DNA of 64,000 nt. It comes from CAYGSN01 sp964352675. GTDB lineage: Bacteria; Pseudomonadota; Alphaproteobacteria; Micavibrionales; Micavibrionaceae. This document shows positions 60,665 to 64,000 of the stretch, one piece after another. How positions within the stretch are numbered: position 1 is the stretch's first letter; each line of letters begins with the position of its first letter. The stretch spans positions 111,520 through 175,519 of the forward strand of contig CAYGSN010000001.1 of the NCBI GenBank assembly GCA_964352675.1, written 5' to 3'. The notes beneath the pieces were generated by a model. It saw only the letters and a list, made by a program, of their open reading frames with translations. It did not search any database and was not told the DNA's origin. A program made the translations under genes and the position numbers.

Positions 60665-62047
60665 TTATTCCCCACCGGCAGCAGCGGGAACCTTCACACC
60701 TTCATCCTTGTACTGGTTGAGTTTGTTGCGCAGAGTGCGGATGGAAATCCCGAGGATATTGGCTGCATGGGTACGGTTGCCGAGGCAATGCTCCAGCGTG
60801 TTCACGATCAAATCACGTTCGACATCCGCCATAGAGCGGCCGACCAATGCCTCGACCGCACCGGGGTTTTTGACATTTGCAGAGCCTGTGGATGATGGGG
60901 CCGACGTTGCGGCAGGCTGGGCTGTTTGTTGTGGGGCGGCACTTGATCCTGCATCTTGTAAATGGATGGCCGCAGCTTCCAGCTCATCCTCCATGGACAC
61001 CAGGATGGCGCGGTGCATGGTATTTTCTAACTCCCGTATATTTCCGCGCCAGCCATAGGATTTGAGTTTATCCTGCGCGGCCGTCGAGATTTTCTTTTTC
61101 GCCACGCCATTGGCATCGGCATATTTATCGGCAAAGAACTGCGCCAGTTTGACAATGTCGCTGGGGCGGTCCCGCAGAGCGGGCAGGGCGATATTGACGA
61201 CATTCAGGCGGAAATAAAGATCTTCGCGGAATTGGCCTTCTTTAATGGCTTTTTCCATGTCGCGGTTGGATGTGGCGATAATGCGCACATCCACGGTGAT
61301 TTCATCGTTGCTGCCGACGCGGGTGATTTTGCGTTCTTGCAGCGCGCGCAGGAGTTTGGATTGCAGGGAGGGGTGCATTTCCGTGACTTCGTCCAGCAGC
61401 AGGGTACCGGCATGTGCTTCTTCGAATTTACCGATCCGCCGGGATGCTGCGCCGGTGAAAGCGCCTTTTTCGTGGCCGAACAATTCGGATTCTAGAAGAT
61501 TCTCAGGAATGGCGGCACAGTTCAGCGCGATAAACGCCGCGCCGGAGCGCTTGGATTTGTTATGGATGTACTGCGACATGACCTCCTTCCCGGTTCCGGA
61601 TTCCCCGGTGATCAGGATTGTGGCTTCGCTGGCGGCAATTTTATCGGCCAGCTTAACAACCTCCTGCATGGACGGATCGCCCGCGATCATAGTGTTATTG
61701 TCATCGCTCACGGCCTGAAGAATTGCGGCGATCAGATCCGCATCCGGAGGCAGGGGGACATACTCTTTCGCGCCTTCCTGAATGGCTTTGACTGCGGCAC
61801 GGGCATCCGTGTTCACACCGCAGGCAATGACGGGGACGTGGATGCGGTTGGCATCCAGCTTTTGAATGAAGTCTTTAATTTTCTGTTTCACGTCGACCAT
61901 GACCAGGTCTGCGCCCTTGCCGTTCAGAAGCGCGCCCAGCGCTTGCTCGGTATCTTCGCAATGCACGACCTTCGCCCCTTTTTGCAGGGCAATTTTTCCG
62001 GCTTGCGAGATAAATCCTTCGAGTTGACCGATGATCATAAGACGCAT
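60665..62047 (-). CDS. flbD: Sigma-54-dependent flagellar transcription factor FlbD
   Basis: Activates late, and represses early, flagellar genes. 460 residues. N-terminal receiver-like domain lacks the usual acidic pair (LMIIGQLEGF in place of DD), as in Caulobacter FlbD. Central AAA+: Walker A GESGTGKEVMSQYIH, GAFTGA in HEKGAFTGAASRRIGKFEEA, Walker B in GTLLLDEVTEM, and RIIATSNRDM. C-terminal Fis-type HTH (THAANILGISIRTLRNKL). Encoded next to flhA and motA. Confidence 0.95.
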   Translation of the reverse strand: MRLMIIGQLEGFISQAGKIALQKGAKVVHCEDTEQALGALLNGKGADLVMVDVKQKIKDFIQKLDANRIHVPVIACGVNTDARAAVKAIQEGAKEYVPLPPDADLIAAILQAVSDDNNTMIAGDPSMQEVVKLADKIAASEATILITGESGTGKEVMSQYIHNKSKRSGAAFIALNCAAIPENLLESELFGHEKGAFTGAASRRIGKFEEAHAGTLLLDEVTEMHPSLQSKLLRALQERKITRVGSNDEITVDVRIIATSNRDMEKAIKEGQFREDLYFRLNVVNIALPALRDRPSDIVKLAQFFADKYADANGVAKKKISTAAQDKLKSYGWRGNIRELENTMHRAILVSMEDELEAAAIHLQDAGSSAAPQQTAQPAATSAPSSTGSANVKNPGAVEALVGRSMADVERDLIVNTLEHCLGNRTHAANILGISIRTLRNKLNQYKDEGVKVPAAAGGE

Positions 62048-62069
62048 GGCGGGTTAAACCTCTTTCTTT

Positions 62070-62939
62070 CTAGTCAAAATACTGGATGCGCTCTGACGGC
62101 GGCAGTTCCGAATTCAACAGCATTTCAAGTTGGCGCGGGTTTTCCTGGCGCGCGATTGAAATGGTGGTCAGCCGGATCAACGTCTTGATCAGCGTTTCGT
62201 CCTGGGAGTTTTTTTCAAGTTTAACCGCCAGCGGCGCCATGACGATCGTTCCCAAAATCGCACCGTAAAATGTGGTCAGAAGGGCTACAGCCATTGCAGG
62301 GCCAATTGTTTCAGGATTTTCAAGATCGGCGAGCATCTGCACAAGGCCGACCAGAGTTCCGATTAATCCCATGGCCGGAGCGACCTCGGCGGCACGCTTA
62401 CAAATACTGGCAGAGCGTTTGTGGCGTTCGGCCAGAGCATCGATCTCCTGGTTCAGGAGGCGGTCTATATCTTCCGCCTTATACCCGTCTACGGCAAGTT
62501 GCAGGCTTTTGGAGAGGAAAGGGCTTTTGTTAAGCTCCGTTTCATAGTTCATCAGGGCGAGAATACCTTTCTTTTTGGCGATTACCGCCAGATCGATAAG
62601 GCTTTCCGACAGCTTTCTGGGGCTTTGCACATGGCGGAACATGGATTTTCCAATGATGTTTCCAGCCCGTTTGAGCTCTTCTCCTGTGTAGGAAATGGCC
62701 GTGGCGGCCATGGTACCGAACAAAACGATCATGAGGGACGGTACGTTGAAAAAATTGGCGTTGCTTTGGCCAATCATAATGGCCCCGGCGATAAACCCGA
62801 AAGCCAGCACAATACCCAGAATTGTTGCAAAATCAGCTTTGACATACGGTCTTTGCAGCCGCACATCAGGAAGGGTTCCAGTAAATTCGGTACCGTCCTG
62901 ATTTTCTGTATCTGCCTGGGCCTGTGCAGCGTCGTTCAT
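62070..62939 (-). CDS. motA: Flagellar motor stator subunit MotA
   Basis: Forms the proton or sodium channel with MotB. 289 residues. TolQ/ExbB/MotA fold: N-terminal cytoplasmic tail, membrane helices (ADFATILGIVLAFGFIAGA, PSLMIVLFGTMAATAI), long cytoplasmic loop with RHVQSPRKLSESLIDLAVI, then the conserved EVAPAMGLIGTLVGLVQMLA and AVALLTTFYGAILGTIVMAP. MotB is not in this window. Located between fliN and flbD, whereas in Caulobacter those two are adjacent. Confidence 0.9.
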   Translation of the reverse strand: MNDAAQAQADTENQDGTEFTGTLPDVRLQRPYVKADFATILGIVLAFGFIAGAIMIGQSNANFFNVPSLMIVLFGTMAATAISYTGEELKRAGNIIGKSMFRHVQSPRKLSESLIDLAVIAKKKGILALMNYETELNKSPFLSKSLQLAVDGYKAEDIDRLLNQEIDALAERHKRSASICKRAAEVAPAMGLIGTLVGLVQMLADLENPETIGPAMAVALLTTFYGAILGTIVMAPLAVKLEKNSQDETLIKTLIRLTTISIARQENPRQLEMLLNSELPPSERIQYFD

Positions 62940-62964
62940 AAGATATCCTTCGTCCTTATCGTCC

Positions 62965-63414
62965 CTAGCTGCGTTCCGATTTCACGATTTCCGTCATGGT
63001 CACGCCGAGCTTGTCTTCCACAACGACGACCTCGCCGCGTGCAACGAGACGGTTATTCACGTAAATGTCTATGGCTTCACCGACCTTGCGGTCCAGCTCT
63101 ACAACCGCGCCCCGTCCGAGTTTCAGGAGCTGGCTGACCTGCATCGTGGAGCGTCCCAGAACGGCAGAAATTTGTACCGGCACATCGTATATGGCCGTAA
63201 CATCATCGACCATGGCTTCGCCCACAGCGTATTTGTGTCTATCATCCGTGTTGAGATCCGCATGTTGTTCGATTTCATCCAGATTCATACTTTTGGATGG
63301 CGCCGGTGCGGCAGACCCGCCCGCATCGCTGCCGGAAGAATCGTCGCCAAAAATATCGTCTATGGCATCCTGACCGATTTCTTCGCTGCTACCTTGTTCT
63401 TCGTCATCACTCAT
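62965..63414 (-). CDS. fliN: Flagellar motor switch protein FliN
   Basis: Part of the C-ring. 149 residues. N-terminal ~55 residues acidic/Gly/Ser rich. The C-terminal SpoA domain (about 70-145) shows IYDVPVQISAVLGRSTMQVS, LLKLGRGAVVELDRKVGEAI and IYVNNRLVARGEVVVVEDKL. Its start overlaps the FliH end by eight bases, implying coupling. Confidence 0.95.
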   Translation of the reverse strand: MSDDEEQGSSEEIGQDAIDDIFGDDSSGSDAGGSAAPAPSKSMNLDEIEQHADLNTDDRHKYAVGEAMVDDVTAIYDVPVQISAVLGRSTMQVSQLLKLGRGAVVELDRKVGEAIDIYVNNRLVARGEVVVVEDKLGVTMTEIVKSERS

Positions 63415-64000
63415 CTGTTATCTCCATTGAGGGTGAATCTTCGTCTTTTGCATCAATATCTTGTGGTGCAGTCTCGGATTCGTCATCCTGTTCCCTATCA
63501 TGACCTTTTGCACCGCTTCCTGCAAGAACCTGTATCATCATTGCTTCAATTTCCTGGGCAAGAGCTTTTGAATCCCGGACGGCCCCGCCGTCTTTCCAGT
63601 TCATTTTAAAGCTTCCGACGGGCATGGTATCATCTCCGTAGACCGCCAAGTTTATCTTGCTTGAGGATGATCCGGAAACCTTTTGCAGAAAGGCTTCAAT
63701 GCCGTCGCGGATGTCGCTGTTTACTGTAATTTCAACCTGACTCTGCCCCTCCTGATTTTGGAGAATGTTGGTGATAGCGGCCTTAAGTTCTTCAAAACCG
63801 TATTTGTCAGCATAATGAGGAAAAAGTTTTTGAAAGGCCGTATGGGCAAGTTTTACGGCCTCGACCTCATATTGTTTTTCTCTTTTGGTTTCCGCAAGAA
63901 ACAGCGTATCGAAGTTTTGTGAAATAACGTCCAGGACATTTGATATTTGCTGTGAGCGCGCGGCTTTGCTTTCCTCTAATCCCTTTTGCCTGCCTTCTTC
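63407..64000 (-). CDS. fliH: Flagellar assembly protein FliH (C-terminal part, cut by window edge)
   Basis: Negative regulator and partner of FliI. 197 residues are visible, frame open at base 64000, so the N-terminus is outside. The visible part starts with a charged helix (EEGRQKGLEESKAARSQQIS), continues with LAHTAFQKLFPHYADKYGFE and the C-terminal VNSDIRDGIEAFLQKVSG, LAVYGDDTMPVGSFKMNWKD, GGAVRDSKALAQEIEAMMIQ, typical of the FliH C-terminal domain. Tail of 40 acidic residues. Assignment rests on that C-terminal pattern and its position before fliN, which matches Caulobacter fliF-fliG-fliH(flbE)-fliN-flbD. Confidence 0.85.
   Translation of the reverse strand, partial: EEGRQKGLEESKAARSQQISNVLDVISQNFDTLFLAETKREKQYEVEAVKLAHTAFQKLFPHYADKYGFEELKAAITNILQNQEGQSQVEITVNSDIRDGIEAFLQKVSGSSSSKINLAVYGDDTMPVGSFKMNWKDGGAVRDSKALAQEIEAMMIQVLAGSGAKGHDREQDDESETAPQDIDAKDEDSPSMEITDE

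Overview
The window is a gene-dense stretch of an alphaproteobacterial chromosome. The clearest lineage markers are ChpT and CtrA (the alphaproteobacterial cell-cycle phosphorelay), FlbD, the Caulobacter-like order fliH-fliN-flbD, a TipF-like degenerate EAL protein, and TIGR01459-type HAD and DUF2147 proteins. Base composition looks close to 50% G+C by eye (not computed). A Micavibrio/Rhodospirillales-like host is plausible, but that is inference. I saw no tRNA, rRNA, CRISPR array, transposase or phage structural gene.

Layout. 1-1048 holds the N-terminal part of lepA (minus strand). 1122-9597 is a minus-strand run of seven unrecognised genes. Four are medium to large proteins with hydrophobic segments near the C-terminus and Pro/Ser-rich tails, two are small tandem paralogues, and the last is a 53-residue ORF. 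This run is the best candidate here for an undescribed system; its upstream region (9598-9885) carries three perfect inverted repeats. 9886-17345 contains purH and the chemotaxis operon cheA-cheW-cheY-cheB-cheR (transcribed right to left). chpT lies upstream behind a terminator, followed by a phosphohexomutase and galU. 20548-31896 is mixed housekeeping: J-domain protein, aminopeptidase P, S21, DUF2147, M14 peptidase, yejF, fasciclin, and an argG-PiT-argH operon. After trkH comes a second arginine operon (P-loop protein-argC-argB-argD-argF, 33850-39011), whose ArgB and ArgD deviate from the common type. 39271-46036 carries the rest of a dispersed yej oligopeptide transporter (yejE, yejB, yejA), interrupted by an opposite-strand gene and by kdsB plus a histidine phosphatase. 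46106-52190 holds a HAD protein, the TipF-like protein, pyrD, pgsA and ctrA. 52370-64000 is a flagellar block: fliI-fliJ on the plus strand, then fliK, flhG, flhF, flhA, flbD, motA, fliN and fliH on the minus strand.

How it fits together. Motility dominates: ChpT would phosphorylate CtrA, CtrA would drive early flagellar genes, and FlbD would drive sigma-54-dependent late genes. FlhF/FlhG would place the organelle, a TipF-like protein would couple it to c-di-GMP, and the che operon would steer it. The ctrA-fliI divergent promoter contains four TTAAC units at exact 10-bp spacing, which resembles a compressed CtrA-binding array. The arginine genes cover most of the pathway from acylglutamate to arginine, with a P-loop protein translationally coupled to argC at the operon head.
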